A stretch of 64,000 nucleotides of DNA from Alistipes sp. (GCA_020026415.1 JAHHQL010000007.1:1-64000), one strand, 5' to 3'; positions 44,088-53,797 are shown, counted from the stretch's first letter. A program made the numbers and translations. The notes: generated by a model from the letters alone, not told the origin.

Positions 44088-45140
44088 TTATTCGGCCATC
44101 AGTCTCACTTTCTGACCATCCACCAAACGGGTAGAACCGGCCACGACGACCAATTCACCGGGAGCGACACCCTCCTGAACGATCATGTCGCAACGTCCCG
44201 TCAGACCTCTTTCACGGACTTTTCTCAATTCCACAATGCCCTTCTCCTCGTTATAGACAAACAAGTGGGGAGTCTTGTTGCCGTCGATTGCAAAGATCGA
44301 CGAAATGGGAACCAGACATGCACCCTCCTTACCGGGGCTCTTGTGACGCAGGATTGCGCGGCACGTGAAACCAACGCCGAGGTTCAGTTTCTTGGGATTG
44401 AAACGCTCGTCGGTGATCGTCAGGAACACGGGCACACCCGCACCGTCGGCCGAAGCGGGAACATACTCCTTGATGCGGCTCTTGAAGCGAACGCCCTTCT
44501 GAGTCTCGAACTCCACGAAGATATCGGGATCCGCCAAAAGATACTTCAAGTTACCCTCCGGCATAATGAAACGGACTTGCAACTGATTGGGATCGATCAG
44601 ACGAATGATCGAGGTACCGGCCTGCACTTTCTGATAATTCTCGACGAACTTCTCCTGCACGAAACCGTCAAACGGAGCGCGCAACTTGGTTTCAGCCAAC
44701 AGGCTTTCGGTGTTTTCGAAAGCGGCTTTGGCATTATCGTAATTGGCGCGGGTCACCTCATAGTCCTGACGCGAGATGGCATCACGGGCCAACAGACGCT
44801 CGGCGCGTTCCACCTGCGACTTGGCGGTCAGGAACGACGAACGGCGAGCCTCATACTGCAAACGGTAATCAATCGGATCGATCTCGGCCACGATCTGTCC
44901 CTTGCGGACAAATTCGCCTTCGACCACGTTCAACGCGATCAACGGGCCACCCACCTTGAATGCAAGGTTACTGTACTGGTCGGGCATGACCACACCGCTG
45001 AACGATTTTTCAACCGAACCCAACGACTGGGCAGCAACGACTTTGACGGGTCGGATCTGCTCCTCCTCACGGGGAGTAGAACCGCAAGATGCCAGCAAAG
45101 CAGCAATGCCTACACCTAAAACAAACTTTAATTTAATCAT
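44088..45140 (-). CDS. RND efflux periplasmic adaptor, lipoprotein
   Basis: 350 residues. The lipobox LLASC gives lipidated Cys19. The domain order is that of membrane fusion proteins: lipoyl-like halves (YSNLAFKVGGPLIALNVVEGEFVRKG and KLRAPFDGFVQEKFVE, shortened in meaning), an alpha-hairpin at about 95-150 and a beta-barrel (LQVRFIMPEGN). A membrane-proximal end completes it. It links the RND pump to the TolC-like duct. First gene of the three-gene operon, with a -7 box 51 bases upstream. Confidence 0.93.
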   Translation of the reverse strand: MIKLKFVLGVGIAALLASCGSTPREEEQIRPVKVVAAQSLGSVEKSFSGVVMPDQYSNLAFKVGGPLIALNVVEGEFVRKGQIVAEIDPIDYRLQYEARRSSFLTAKSQVERAERLLARDAISRQDYEVTRANYDNAKAAFENTESLLAETKLRAPFDGFVQEKFVENYQKVQAGTSIIRLIDPNQLQVRFIMPEGNLKYLLADPDIFVEFETQKGVRFKSRIKEYVPASADGAGVPVFLTITDERFNPKKLNLGVGFTCRAILRHKSPGKEGACLVPISSIFAIDGNKTPHLFVYNEEKGIVELRKVRERGLTGRCDMIVQEGVAPGELVVVAGSTRLVDGQKVRLMAE

Positions 45141-45190
45141 AAATGTTACTTTATTAAACGAATCTCATAAATTTCACATAAAACTTCCTA

Positions 45191-45198
45191 CAAAGATA
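45191..45198 (-). promoter_or_regulatory. -7 box of the RND efflux operon
   Basis: TATCTTTG on the minus strand, a perfect TAnnTTTG match. The -33 element is not clear. It gives a leader of about 45 bases. No local repressor gene of the TetR type was found. Confidence 0.6.
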
Positions 45199-45280
45199 CG
45201 GATAAAAACGAAGAAATAGAGAATTTATTCTTTGTTTTCCCTCCGAAAAGCGACAAACACGACACCCTTATGTACGAAAC

Positions 45281-45311
45281 AAGGAGGAAACCCGCTCCGG
45301 GTCTCCTCCTT
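45281..45311 (-). terminator. Terminator of the Etf/acyl-CoA dehydrogenase operon
   Basis: AAGGAGGA pairs with TCCTCCTT, with an inner CCC/GGG pair. The T-run on the minus strand is interrupted (TTGTTTCG). It lies just past the dehydrogenase stop codon. Confidence 0.65.
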
Positions 45312-45343
45312 GGAATCAATATCGGGAAAATCGCCCCTAAGGA

Positions 45344-47071
45344 TTACTCCTCCGTGCGATCCACCTCTGCAAACAGAGCCACATCGTCGGGTGCGGACTC
45401 CATAACATAGGTATGTGCCTCCGAAATCTTGGCCTCGGCCAATTTTGCGAAGATGCGAGCCGAAGCGACATAATCCTCGCACCGGCCTGCCTGACGAGCC
45501 AACAGATACGAGATGATGATGTGACCGGCACTCTCCACCAGACGGCGTGCGTGGAAATCCTTGAATCCCGCAGCCAACTGCTCGCCTGCCTCGACCTTCT
45601 CGATCATCTCGGCCAACTTGGCGGTCAGCATCTTGAGTTTCTCGACGATCGGATGCATCGAATCGGCATACTCCTCGGCGGCATAACGCTCGATCTGCTC
45701 CATGAACGTACCCTTGGTGATGGCGTTGATGGCAGCCACAACCTGCAACTGCGAAGTACCCTCATAGATATTCATGATACGTGCGTCACGATACAGACGC
45801 TCGCAGGGATAATCCTTCATGAAGCCCGAACCGCCGTGGATCTGAATGGCATCGAATGCCAGACTGTTGGCATACTCCGACGAGAAGAGTTTCACCAGAG
45901 GGGTGAATCCGTCGGCCAGACGGTTGTAGAACTTCATCTCCTTACGCTCGTCGCCTTCCAACGAACGCTCCTGTGCGATGTGTCCGTACTGCTTGTAGAT
46001 CTCCACAAAGCGCGTGGTTTCATACAACAGCGCACGTGCACCCTGCAAACGGGCCTTCATGTTCGACAACAACTCGCGCACGGCAGCAAAACGAATAATC
46101 GGCTTACCGAACTGCTCTCGCTCCGATGCGTATTTCAACGCCTCTCGATAAGCGGCCTCACACGTACCGACCGACTGCGCACCGATACCCAGACGGGCGG
46201 CGTTCATCAGCGACATGACGTATTTGATCAGACCCATACGGCGATCACCGACCAACTCGGCGGGCGCATTCGTGAATACCAATTCGCACGTGGGCGAACC
46301 CTTGATACCCAACTTATTCTCGATGCGGCGTACCTTCACACCGCCGTTGCGCTTGTCGTAAACGAGCATCGACAAACCGCGTGCATCGGTCGTACCCTCT
46401 TCCGTACGTGCCAACACGAGCGAAATGTCGCCGTCACCGTTGGTGATGAATCGCTTCACACCGTTCAGCAACCACGTTTGCTTCTCCTCCGACCACGTGG
46501 CCTTCAGCATCACGGCACCCAGATCCGAACCTGCATCAGGTTCCGTCAAATCCATGGCACACGTGGCACCTGCCGATACCAGCGGCAGATATTTGGCCTT
46601 CAATTCCTCGGACGCGAACTCGTTCAGCGTCTCGGCGCAGTCCTGCAAACCCCAGATGTTCTCAAACGAAGCATCGGCACGGGCAACCATCTCGTTGGCC
46701 ATCACGAAGCAGACCAGCGGGCAGTTCAAACCGTTATACTTGCGGGGCAGGGTCAAACCGCTCAAACCCGCATCGACAATGGCTTTCAGGTTCTGTACCG
46801 TACCCGAAGCATACTCCACGTGATCGTTCACCACACGGGGGCCTTCCTTATCGACGCCCTCGGCATTCGGAGCAATGACCTCGCCACAAACTTCACCTGC
46901 AATCTCCAATACTCGTTTATAGGAATCCATTGCGTCCTCAAAATCCTGAGGAGCAATGTCGTAAAGATCCTTCTCGGCAAAACCGCGCTCTTTGAGTTCC
47001 ACGATCTTGCGCATCATCGGATGCTGCAAGTGGAACTGCAAATCCTTATTATCTGAAAAGAAATTAGCCAT
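45344..47071 (-). CDS. Acyl-CoA dehydrogenase family protein
   Basis: 575 residues, longer than classic 380-residue enzymes because of a C-terminal extension (about 460-575). FAD and substrate motifs are CAMDLTEPDAGSDLG near 167, RFITNGDGD near 205 and IHGGSGFMKDYPCERLYRDA near 405. The catalytic base is Glu437 in IYEGTSQ. It passes electrons from an acyl-CoA to the electron-transfer flavoprotein encoded by the two genes before it. The start shares a base with the etfA stop (TAATG). Possible roles are amino-acid or fatty-acid oxidation, or reduction of an enoyl-CoA with bifurcation. The substrate is unknown. Confidence 0.92.
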   Translation of the reverse strand: MANFFSDNKDLQFHLQHPMMRKIVELKERGFAEKDLYDIAPQDFEDAMDSYKRVLEIAGEVCGEVIAPNAEGVDKEGPRVVNDHVEYASGTVQNLKAIVDAGLSGLTLPRKYNGLNCPLVCFVMANEMVARADASFENIWGLQDCAETLNEFASEELKAKYLPLVSAGATCAMDLTEPDAGSDLGAVMLKATWSEEKQTWLLNGVKRFITNGDGDISLVLARTEEGTTDARGLSMLVYDKRNGGVKVRRIENKLGIKGSPTCELVFTNAPAELVGDRRMGLIKYVMSLMNAARLGIGAQSVGTCEAAYREALKYASEREQFGKPIIRFAAVRELLSNMKARLQGARALLYETTRFVEIYKQYGHIAQERSLEGDERKEMKFYNRLADGFTPLVKLFSSEYANSLAFDAIQIHGGSGFMKDYPCERLYRDARIMNIYEGTSQLQVVAAINAITKGTFMEQIERYAAEEYADSMHPIVEKLKMLTAKLAEMIEKVEAGEQLAAGFKDFHARRLVESAGHIIISYLLARQAGRCEDYVASARIFAKLAEAKISEAHTYVMESAPDDVALFAEVDRTEE

Positions 47072-48096
47072 TACTTCGAATTTTGTTTGTAATACTTAAT
47101 CATCTTGGGAATCACCTCATTGACGTCACCCGTGATGGTGTAATCGGCAATTTTGTTGATCGGGGCATCGGGATCGGTGTTGATCGAGATGACCATGGCC
47201 GACTGATCCATGCCTGCGGTGTGCTGGATCTGACCCGAGATACCGCAAGCGATGTAGAGTTTCGGACGCACCGTTACACCCGTCTGACCGACCTGACGTT
47301 CGTGCTCGGTAAATCCGGCATCGACCGCGGCACGGCTGGCACCCACTTCACCGCCCAATACGTCGGCCAATTCGTGTACGAGTTTGAAGTTCTCCTTCGA
47401 ACCCATACCGTAACCGCCCGCAACGATGATGCTTGCGCCCTTGATGTCGATCTTGCGCTCCTCGATCTCTCGATCGACGATCTTCACGACAAGATCCGTA
47501 TCCTTGACATATTTCTTCCATTCGATCTGACGCTCTTCGCCTGCGGCAGGAGTTGCGGCCAATTCCTTGCGCATGACACCCTCACGCACGGTAGCCATCT
47601 GGGGACGATGCTCCGGATTGACGATCGTGGCGATGATGTTACCGCCGAATGCAGGACGAATCTGATACAACAGATCCTTGTATTCCTTTTTGGTCTTGGG
47701 ATCGTTGTGATCGCCGATGACCAACTGCGTACAGTCGGCTGTCAGACCGCTGTGCAGTGCCGACGATACGCGCGGAGCGAAGTCACGCCCCACAGGCGTT
47801 GCACCGAACAAAACGATTTGGGGCTTTTCCTCCTCGATCAGTCCGCACATGACGGCCGTATGAGGCAGCGTGCGGAACGGCGAGAAGATCTCATCGTCGG
47901 CCAGCCAAACGGTATCGGCTCCATATTTGGCCAATTCCTGTCCGATTCCTTTCAGATTGTGACCGATCACCACAGCCTCAAGGTTCACCTTCAGCGTATC
48001 GGCCAATTCGCGTCCCTTGGTCAGCAATTCCAAACTGACATCGGCAACCACGGAATTTTCATTCTCGATATATACGAATATGTTGTTCATCTTCAT
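47071..48096 (-). CDS. etfA: Electron transfer flavoprotein alpha subunit
   Basis: 341 residues. The N-terminal domain (1-190) matches Etf alpha/beta and the C-terminal part is the FAD-binding domain, with VGQTGVTVRPKLYIACGISG near 265 (given as a locator), IQHTAGM and INTDPDAPI. It forms a heterodimer with EtfB and carries electrons between the adjacent acyl-CoA dehydrogenase and a membrane or soluble acceptor. It is 7 bases after etfB and overlaps the dehydrogenase start by one base. Confidence 0.95.
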   Translation of the reverse strand: MKMNNIFVYIENENSVVADVSLELLTKGRELADTLKVNLEAVVIGHNLKGIGQELAKYGADTVWLADDEIFSPFRTLPHTAVMCGLIEEEKPQIVLFGATPVGRDFAPRVSSALHSGLTADCTQLVIGDHNDPKTKKEYKDLLYQIRPAFGGNIIATIVNPEHRPQMATVREGVMRKELAATPAAGEERQIEWKKYVKDTDLVVKIVDREIEERKIDIKGASIIVAGGYGMGSKENFKLVHELADVLGGEVGASRAAVDAGFTEHERQVGQTGVTVRPKLYIACGISGQIQHTAGMDQSAMVISINTDPDAPINKIADYTITGDVNEVIPKMIKYYKQNSK

Positions 48097-48103
48097 CTAC
48101 GGT

Positions 48104-48982
48104 TTAACCGAGCGTGTGGCTCGCAATAAGTTCGACCATCAGTTCGTTAATGTCCTTGTCGTCGGGTGAAAGGCGTTTGGCCTCCTTGGCCTGAAAAACG
48201 ACATTCTCGACCTTCTTGACCTTCGTCGGCGAACCCGCAAAACCCAACTGCATGGGATCGGGATCGACATCCTGTGCCGAGAACTCGACGATTTGCAGGG
48301 CGGGACTTGCCACAGCACGCAGGGCGGCTCTCGATTCGGGATCGGCGGCAATTTCCGACTTGCAGAGGGCATATTTGTATTTCATGACGCGACGTGCATT
48401 ACGCGGACGGCATTCCTCGGCCGAAGCGTTCACCGTGATGACCACGGGGATCGGTGTCTCGACCGTCTCGACTCCGTGTTCCAGACGGCGTTTGATCAGA
48501 AGCGAATTTTCTCTGACCTCGACGATCTGCTCGGCATAAGTCACCTGAGGCAGACCGAGTTTCTCGGCGACCTGAGGCCCCACCTGCGCCGTATCGCCGT
48601 CAATCGCCTGACGACCTGCAAAAATCACATCGGGATTTATCTTTTTCAACGCGCACGACAAAGCGTAGGATGTCGCCAGCGTGTCGGATCCGGCAAATTC
48701 ACGACCCGAAAGCAGATAACCGCCGTCGGCACCGCGGAACATCGAATCACGGACGATATCGGCGGCACGTTGCGGACCCATGGTGAGCACCTGCACCGTA
48801 GCACCCTCAACGCGATCCTTGAGCGACAAAGCGGCTTCCAACGCATTAAGGTCCTCCGGATTGAAGATGGCCGGAAGTGCGGCACGATTGACCGTACCTT
48901 CGGCGGTCATCGCATCCTTACCCACATTGCGGGTGTCGGGCACTTGTTTGGCCAAAACGACAATTTTAAGGTTTTGTTTCAT
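48104..48982 (-). CDS. etfB: Electron transfer flavoprotein beta subunit
   Basis: 292 residues with the Etf beta signature (VLAKQVPDT near residue 10, NPEDLNALEAAL near 41, DVIFAGRQAIDGDTAQVGPQ near 112-131). The beta subunit binds AMP, or a second FAD in bifurcating forms. The length exceeds the 255-residue mitochondrial type, as is common in anaerobes. Whether it bifurcates cannot be decided. First gene of the etfB-etfA-dehydrogenase operon; TAAATTTA near 49004-49011 is a weak -7 candidate. Confidence 0.95.
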   Translation of the reverse strand: MKQNLKIVVLAKQVPDTRNVGKDAMTAEGTVNRAALPAIFNPEDLNALEAALSLKDRVEGATVQVLTMGPQRAADIVRDSMFRGADGGYLLSGREFAGSDTLATSYALSCALKKINPDVIFAGRQAIDGDTAQVGPQVAEKLGLPQVTYAEQIVEVRENSLLIKRRLEHGVETVETPIPVVITVNASAEECRPRNARRVMKYKYALCKSEIAADPESRAALRAVASPALQIVEFSAQDVDPDPMQLGFAGSPTKVKKVENVVFQAKEAKRLSPDDKDINELMVELIASHTLG

Positions 48983-49019
48983 ACGTTAAATTTCGGTTAG
49001 TATAAATTTAGGGTTTCAA

Positions 49020-49049
49020 GCCGTCCGCCCTTTCAAAAAGGCAGACGGC
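49020..49049 (-). terminator. Terminator of purA
   Basis: On the minus strand GCCGTCTGCC pairs with GGCGGACGGC (one wobble) around a loop of about 10 bases. The T content after it is poor. Confidence 0.6.
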
Positions 49050-49093
49050 AGAGATTTTCTTCGTATTTCAGATCCGATGTCGGGAGTATCGTC

Positions 49094-50359
49094 TTAACGA
49101 ACGATGGTCTCGGCGCGGTCGGGACCGATCGAGATGATCTTCACGGGCACCCCCGTCTCATGCTCGATGAACTCGACATATTTCTTGAAGGCGGCGGGGA
49201 AATCCTCGTACTTGCGGCACTTGCTCAGATCACACTTCCAACCCTCGAACTCCGTATAAACGGGTTTGATGTCGATATCGACATCGAAGGGGAACTGATT
49301 CGTGCGCTCGCCGTCGATCTCATACCCGGTAGCCACCTTGATGGTATCGAAGTCGTTCAACACATCCGACTTCATCATGATGAGTTGCGTTACGCCGTTG
49401 ATCATGATTGAATATTTCAGAGCGACCATATCCAGCCATCCGCAACGACGCTTACGACCCGTCACGGCTCCGAACTCATGGCCGATACGCCCCAGCGTGT
49501 CGCCCGTCTCATCGAACAACTCCGTGGGGAAGGGGCCACTGCCCACGCGCGTGCAATATGCCTTGAAGATACCGTAAACCTCACCGATGCGGTTCGGAGC
49601 GATACCCAGACCCGTGCAGACGCCGGCACATACGGTGTTCGACGAGGTTACGAAGGGATACGAACCGAAATCGACATCGAGCAACGTACCCTGTGCGCCT
49701 TCGGCCAATACGGGGTGTCCCTCCTTGAGGTAGTTGTTGATGAAGTATTCGCTATCGACGATGGTGAATTTCTTGAGGTACTCGACGGCCGAAAACCACT
49801 CCTGCTCCAGTTCGGTAATGTCGTACTGATAGTTCAGACTGCGGAGGATCTCCTCGTGGCGTGCCTTATGCGCCTTGTAGATCTCCATGAAGTTGGGTTT
49901 CAACAAATCGCCCACACGCATGCCGTTACGGCTGATTTTGTCGGTGTAGGTCGGGCCGATGCCCTTACCCGTCGTACCGATCTTGGCACTGCCCTTGGCT
50001 GCCTCATAGGCGGCATCGAGGATGCGGTGCGTCGGAAGGATCAGATGGGCTTTCTTGGAAATGTAAAGTTGTTTGGTCAAATCGTGTCCGCTTTTGGCCA
50101 GAGCCTCCGCCTCACCGCGGAACAATACGGCATCCAGAACGACACCGTTACCGATGATATTGGGTTTGCCGCCTTGGAAGATGCCCGAAGGAATCGAACG
50201 CAGGACATATTTCTCACCACAAAATTCGAGTGTGTGACCGGCATTGGGGCCGCCTTGGAATCGTGCCACGGCTTCATAGTTGGGAGTCAGTACATCTACG
50301 ACCTTTCCTTTACCCTCGTCACCCCATTGCAGGCCGAGGATCACATCTACTTTTCTCAT
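49094..50359 (-). CDS. purA: Adenylosuccinate synthase
   Basis: 421 residues, typical PurA. It joins IMP and aspartate with GTP to give adenylosuccinate in AMP synthesis. The N-terminal GLQWGDEGKGK holds the catalytic Asp and phosphate loop, and NAGHT carries the catalytic His near residue 41. TTGKGIGPTYTDK lies near 130, and the GTP-binding end is completed near IGPDRAETI. It is a single gene with tandem -7 boxes upstream and a hairpin downstream. Confidence 0.97.
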   Translation of the reverse strand: MRKVDVILGLQWGDEGKGKVVDVLTPNYEAVARFQGGPNAGHTLEFCGEKYVLRSIPSGIFQGGKPNIIGNGVVLDAVLFRGEAEALAKSGHDLTKQLYISKKAHLILPTHRILDAAYEAAKGSAKIGTTGKGIGPTYTDKISRNGMRVGDLLKPNFMEIYKAHKARHEEILRSLNYQYDITELEQEWFSAVEYLKKFTIVDSEYFINNYLKEGHPVLAEGAQGTLLDVDFGSYPFVTSSNTVCAGVCTGLGIAPNRIGEVYGIFKAYCTRVGSGPFPTELFDETGDTLGRIGHEFGAVTGRKRRCGWLDMVALKYSIMINGVTQLIMMKSDVLNDFDTIKVATGYEIDGERTNQFPFDVDIDIKPVYTEFEGWKCDLSKCRKYEDFPAAFKKYVEFIEHETGVPVKIISIGPDRAETIVR

Positions 50360-50406
50360 TTTATATCAAGTTTCGTTTTATAACCTGTAAAAACATATTT
50401 TGCCTT

Positions 50407-50433
50407 CAAAGATACTAATTTTTCTCAAAGATA
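50407..50433 (-). promoter_or_regulatory. Tandem -7 boxes upstream of purA
   Basis: TATCTTTG occurs twice on the minus strand (50414-50407 and 50433-50426), 19 bases apart. The nearer box has TTG at 50438-50436, 21 bases upstream. Either or both may start purA transcription about 45-70 bases before the ATG. Confidence 0.6.
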
Positions 50434-50523
50434 GCCAACTCGGAAGCAATACTTTTTCAACATTTTAACATTTTCGGCGTATTTTTGCCATCGGAGTTTT
50501 TACCCCGAAAGCAAATCACAAGA

Positions 50524-50552
50524 AACCCCGGCTTATGGATTAAGCCGGGGTT
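50524..50552 (-). terminator. Terminator of the EF-hand/LRR lipoprotein gene
   Basis: A 12-bp stem, AACCCCGGCTTA with TAAGCCGGGGTT, has a 5-base loop and is located 9 bases after the stop. A short T stretch follows on the minus strand. Confidence 0.75.
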
Positions 50553-50560
50553 CAGTTCGG

Positions 50561-51181
50561 TCAGAGGGTCACAATTTCGGTTTGAGGATCGAGGTAATGC
50601 AGGATGTTTTGCTCGCGCGAAATGTAGAGGGTCGTCAGGTCGGGATTTTCCCTAAAACGCACCTCCATCCGATGGAAGCAGCCACTTACATCGACCGTAC
50701 GCAAACGGTTGTGCTCGGCATCGAGGTATTTGAGCGACACGTTGCGCTCGAACTCCAAACGATCCAACACGTTTTTCGAACAGTTCAGTTCGTTCAATCC
50801 GTGCAGACCGTCGATCTGCAACACCCCGATGCGGTTATCGCTGCAATCGACGCTGCGCAAACAGGCACACTTTCTCAAATCCAAGTCCGTGAGGCGATTA
50901 CCGCGGCAGTTGAGCGTGACAAGATTTTCAAATTCACGAATATCCCACAACGACTCGATCTCGGAGTCGGGACAGTCCAAATAAAGCACGCGACAAGCCT
51001 CGTAACGGGACAGACGTCCGTCACGGTTCGTGTCGTATTTCGCGAGACACACCTCTTTGAAATGTGCATCCGTAAATTGCACGTAAAGCGTGCGATCCCG
51101 TTCATCCTGATCACTCTCCGCCATTCCGCACCCCGCAAAAAGGAGCGGAACGACCACCATCCAACGGGGTATAATTTTCAT
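50561..51181 (-). CDS. Lipoprotein with EF-hand and leucine-rich repeats
   Basis: 206 residues. The lipobox LFAGC gives Cys18. Residues 50-61 are a perfect EF-hand loop (D-T-N-R-D-G-R-L-S-R-Y-E), expected to bind Ca2+. Residues 80-170 are about four short leucine-rich repeats of the internalin-like type (LVTLNCRGNRLTDLDL; LRSVDCSDNRIGVLQI; LNELNCSKNVLDRLEF; LKYLDAEHNRL). It is probably exposed at the outer membrane as a binding protein, but the ligand is unknown. It lies downstream of the acidic-tail gene on the same strand. Confidence 0.78.
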   Translation of the reverse strand: MKIIPRWMVVVPLLFAGCGMAESDQDERDRTLYVQFTDAHFKEVCLAKYDTNRDGRLSRYEACRVLYLDCPDSEIESLWDIREFENLVTLNCRGNRLTDLDLRKCACLRSVDCSDNRIGVLQIDGLHGLNELNCSKNVLDRLEFERNVSLKYLDAEHNRLRTVDVSGCFHRMEVRFRENPDLTTLYISREQNILHYLDPQTEIVTL

Positions 51182-51216
51182 GGCATCACCCGAATCCCGA
51201 AACAGATTCTCAAAGA

Positions 51217-51549
51217 TTACACATCAATATCGTCATCCTCCTCTTCCTCTTCGGAGCGACCGTCATCCTGAATTTCGTCGGCTCCTTTGATTTCGTCATC
51301 ATCGTAATAGTCCTTATCGTCGTCCTCCTGTGCCTTGTCGTCAATCTTCACATCGACTTTCACCATATAAGCCACCTCGTCGGTATCGAACGGCACGGCA
51401 TAAAAGAAATCGCCGTTGGGTTTGTTGATACGGATCATGGCATCGGTGAATCCCAGCGGATATTGTTCTTTTACGGCATCCTGCAACTCTTGGGGCAAGT
51501 TATGAAGACTTGTTACGATATGCTTCTTAATAGTGTTTTGTTTAATCAT
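51217..51549 (-). CDS. Small protein with strongly acidic C-terminal tail
   Basis: 110 residues from the ATG giving MIKQNTIKKH. Residues 1-65 form a compact domain (NLPQELQDAVKEQYPLGFTD, then PNGDFFYAVPFDTDEVAYMVKVDV). From about 68 to the end nearly every residue is Asp or Glu. I recall similar small proteins across Bacteroidales but no assigned function. Acidic tails often mimic nucleic acid or bind basic proteins (inference only). Divergent from ligA across about 140 bases; TATACTTG is a possible -7 box. Confidence 0.7.
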   Translation of the reverse strand: MIKQNTIKKHIVTSLHNLPQELQDAVKEQYPLGFTDAMIRINKPNGDFFYAVPFDTDEVAYMVKVDVKIDDKAQEDDDKDYYDDDEIKGADEIQDDGRSEEEEEDDDIDV

Positions 51550-51691
51550 GATAACTGTTTGGAAATTTTCTGCAAGTATAAGCAAAATTTAGATATTGCC
51601 CCGCATAACTACTTTTTTTTTGCATTTTTTTTGATTTTATCGTCCTTTCCCATCAAGATTCACTATCTTTACGCGAGGATATACTATATAT

Positions 51692-53797
51692 ATGATTAAA
51701 GACGAAATTGACGCTCTGAGAAAAGAGCTCGAATACCATAACTACAAGTACTACGTCGAAAATTCGCCCGAAATTTCCGACTTCGATTTCGATGCGCTGA
51801 TGCGCCGATTGCAAGATTTAGAGGCTGCCCACCCCGAATTTTACGATCCCAATTCACCTTCGGTGCGTGTGGGCAGCGATCTCTCGAACGAATTTAAAAC
51901 CGTCGAGCACCGTTTCCCGATGCGGTCACTGGGCAATACCTATTCGTTGGAGGAACTCCACGAATTTATCGAACGCATCGAACGTGAAGTAGGCGAAGCA
52001 ACGCTTGTCTGCGAACTCAAATTCGACGGCACGGCCATTTCGCTGACCTATGAACACGGATGCCTGCTGCGTGCGGTGACTCGCGGTGACGGTACCCACG
52101 GTGATGATGTGACAGCCAACGTGCGCACGATTCGCACCGTACCCCTGCAACTTCAGGGTGACGACTGGCCCGACTATTTCGAAATTCGGGGCGAGATCCT
52201 GATGCCCTACGCTTCGTTCGACCGTCTGAATGCCGAACGCGAGGCTGCCGGCGATCCGCTCTTTGCCAACCCGCGTAATGCCGCCGCAGGAACACTCAAG
52301 CAGCAGTCTTCGGCCGTTGTGGCCAAACGAGGTCTGGACTGCACGCTCTATCAACTTGCGGGCGAGAATCTTCCGTTCGAGACCCATCGCGAAAGTCTTC
52401 AGAAGGCACGCGAATGGGGCTTCAAGATTTCGGACCATACGGCCGTCTGCCACAACAACGCCGAGATCGACGCATTCATCAACCATTGGGACGAGGCTCG
52501 CCACGCACTGCCCTTCCCGACCGACGGTGTCGTCATCAAGGTCGATGATTTCGCCCTGCGCCGCCGTCTCGGCTTTACCGCCAAAGCCCCGAAATGGGCG
52601 GTAGCCTATAAATTCAAGGCCGAGCAGGCACTCACCCGCATCAACAGCATCGACTATCAGGTCGGTCGCACGGGAGCCGTCACTCCCGTTGCGAACCTCG
52701 ATCCCGTACTTTTGGCGGGTACGACCGTCAGACGCGCCACGCTCCACAACGCCGAGCAGATGGCACTCTTGGACATCCGCCTGCACGACATGGTCTATGT
52801 CGAGAAGGGCGGCGAGATCATTCCCAAGATCACCGAGGTGGAACTCTCCGAACGCCCCGCAGACAGTAAGCCGTTGGAATACATCACGCGCTGTCCCGAA
52901 TGCGGTACGCCGCTCGTACGCTACGAGGGCGAGGCGAAGCACTACTGCCCCAATCAGAGCGGATGCCGTCCGCAAATCCTCGGACGCATCATCCACTTCA
53001 TCCGTCGCAAGGCACTCGACATCGACGGACTGGGCGAAGAAACCGTCGAACTGCTCTACGAAAACGGTCTGGTGAAGGACATCGCCGACCTGTACGACCT
53101 TCGACAGGAGCAACTCGCTCCGCTGCCGCGTCTGGGCGAGAAATCGGCGGAGAATATCATCCGTTCGATCGAAAAATCGAAAAAAGTTCCTTTCCGCCGC
53201 GTACTATTTGGCTTAGGCATACGTTTTGTGGGAGAGACCACGGCAAAATACTTGTCCGATCACTTCCGTTCGCTCGATACGCTGATGAAGGCTTCGCGCG
53301 AGGAGTTGTGTCAGGCGGATGAAGTGGGCGAAAAGATTGCCGATGCGATCCTCGAATACTTCGCCGACGAGAACAACCTGCGCATCATCGCCCACCTGCG
53401 TGAGGCAGGCCTGCAATTCGAGGCCGAGGAGCGCAAGCAGAGTTCATCGGCATTCGAAGGGTTGAATTTCGTGATTTCGGGTAAGTTCGCCAACCACTCG
53501 CGCGACGAATTGAAAGCACTGATCGAAGCCCACGGAGGCAAGAACCTCGCCGCGGTTTCGGGAAATGTCGATTATCTGGTGGCAGGCGACAACATGGGAC
53601 CCGCCAAATTGAAGAAAGCCGAAAAACTCAACATACGGATCATCTCCGAGGACGAGTTTACGCGGATGTTGGAGGAGGGCATAAGCAAAGCACCCGCAAC
53701 GCACTCCGAAAAGGTCGCTCCCGAAGAAGTACAACTCCGGGAAAACGTCCCTGCAACACGCGCCGGAGAAAACTCTCCGCAAACCAGTTTATTTTAG
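51692..53797 (+). CDS. ligA: NAD-dependent DNA ligase
   Basis: 701 residues. It seals nicks in replication and repair. The adenylated lysine is Lys110 in CELKFDG. The Ia domain (YHNYKYYV near residue 15) binds NAD. The OB fold is followed by a four-Cys zinc finger (CPECG and CPNQSGC, near 408-430), helix-hairpin-helix repeats and a C-terminal BRCT domain near 585-665. The tail after BRCT is slightly extended. It starts a plus-strand run with dapA 32 bases downstream; TATCTTTA at 51664-51671 is a weak -7 box. Confidence 0.97.
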   Translation: MIKDEIDALRKELEYHNYKYYVENSPEISDFDFDALMRRLQDLEAAHPEFYDPNSPSVRVGSDLSNEFKTVEHRFPMRSLGNTYSLEELHEFIERIEREVGEATLVCELKFDGTAISLTYEHGCLLRAVTRGDGTHGDDVTANVRTIRTVPLQLQGDDWPDYFEIRGEILMPYASFDRLNAEREAAGDPLFANPRNAAAGTLKQQSSAVVAKRGLDCTLYQLAGENLPFETHRESLQKAREWGFKISDHTAVCHNNAEIDAFINHWDEARHALPFPTDGVVIKVDDFALRRRLGFTAKAPKWAVAYKFKAEQALTRINSIDYQVGRTGAVTPVANLDPVLLAGTTVRRATLHNAEQMALLDIRLHDMVYVEKGGEIIPKITEVELSERPADSKPLEYITRCPECGTPLVRYEGEAKHYCPNQSGCRPQILGRIIHFIRRKALDIDGLGEETVELLYENGLVKDIADLYDLRQEQLAPLPRLGEKSAENIIRSIEKSKKVPFRRVLFGLGIRFVGETTAKYLSDHFRSLDTLMKASREELCQADEVGEKIADAILEYFADENNLRIIAHLREAGLQFEAEERKQSSSAFEGLNFVISGKFANHSRDELKALIEAHGGKNLAAVSGNVDYLVAGDNMGPAKLKKAEKLNIRIISEDEFTRMLEEGISKAPATHSEKVAPEEVQLRENVPATRAGENSPQTSLF

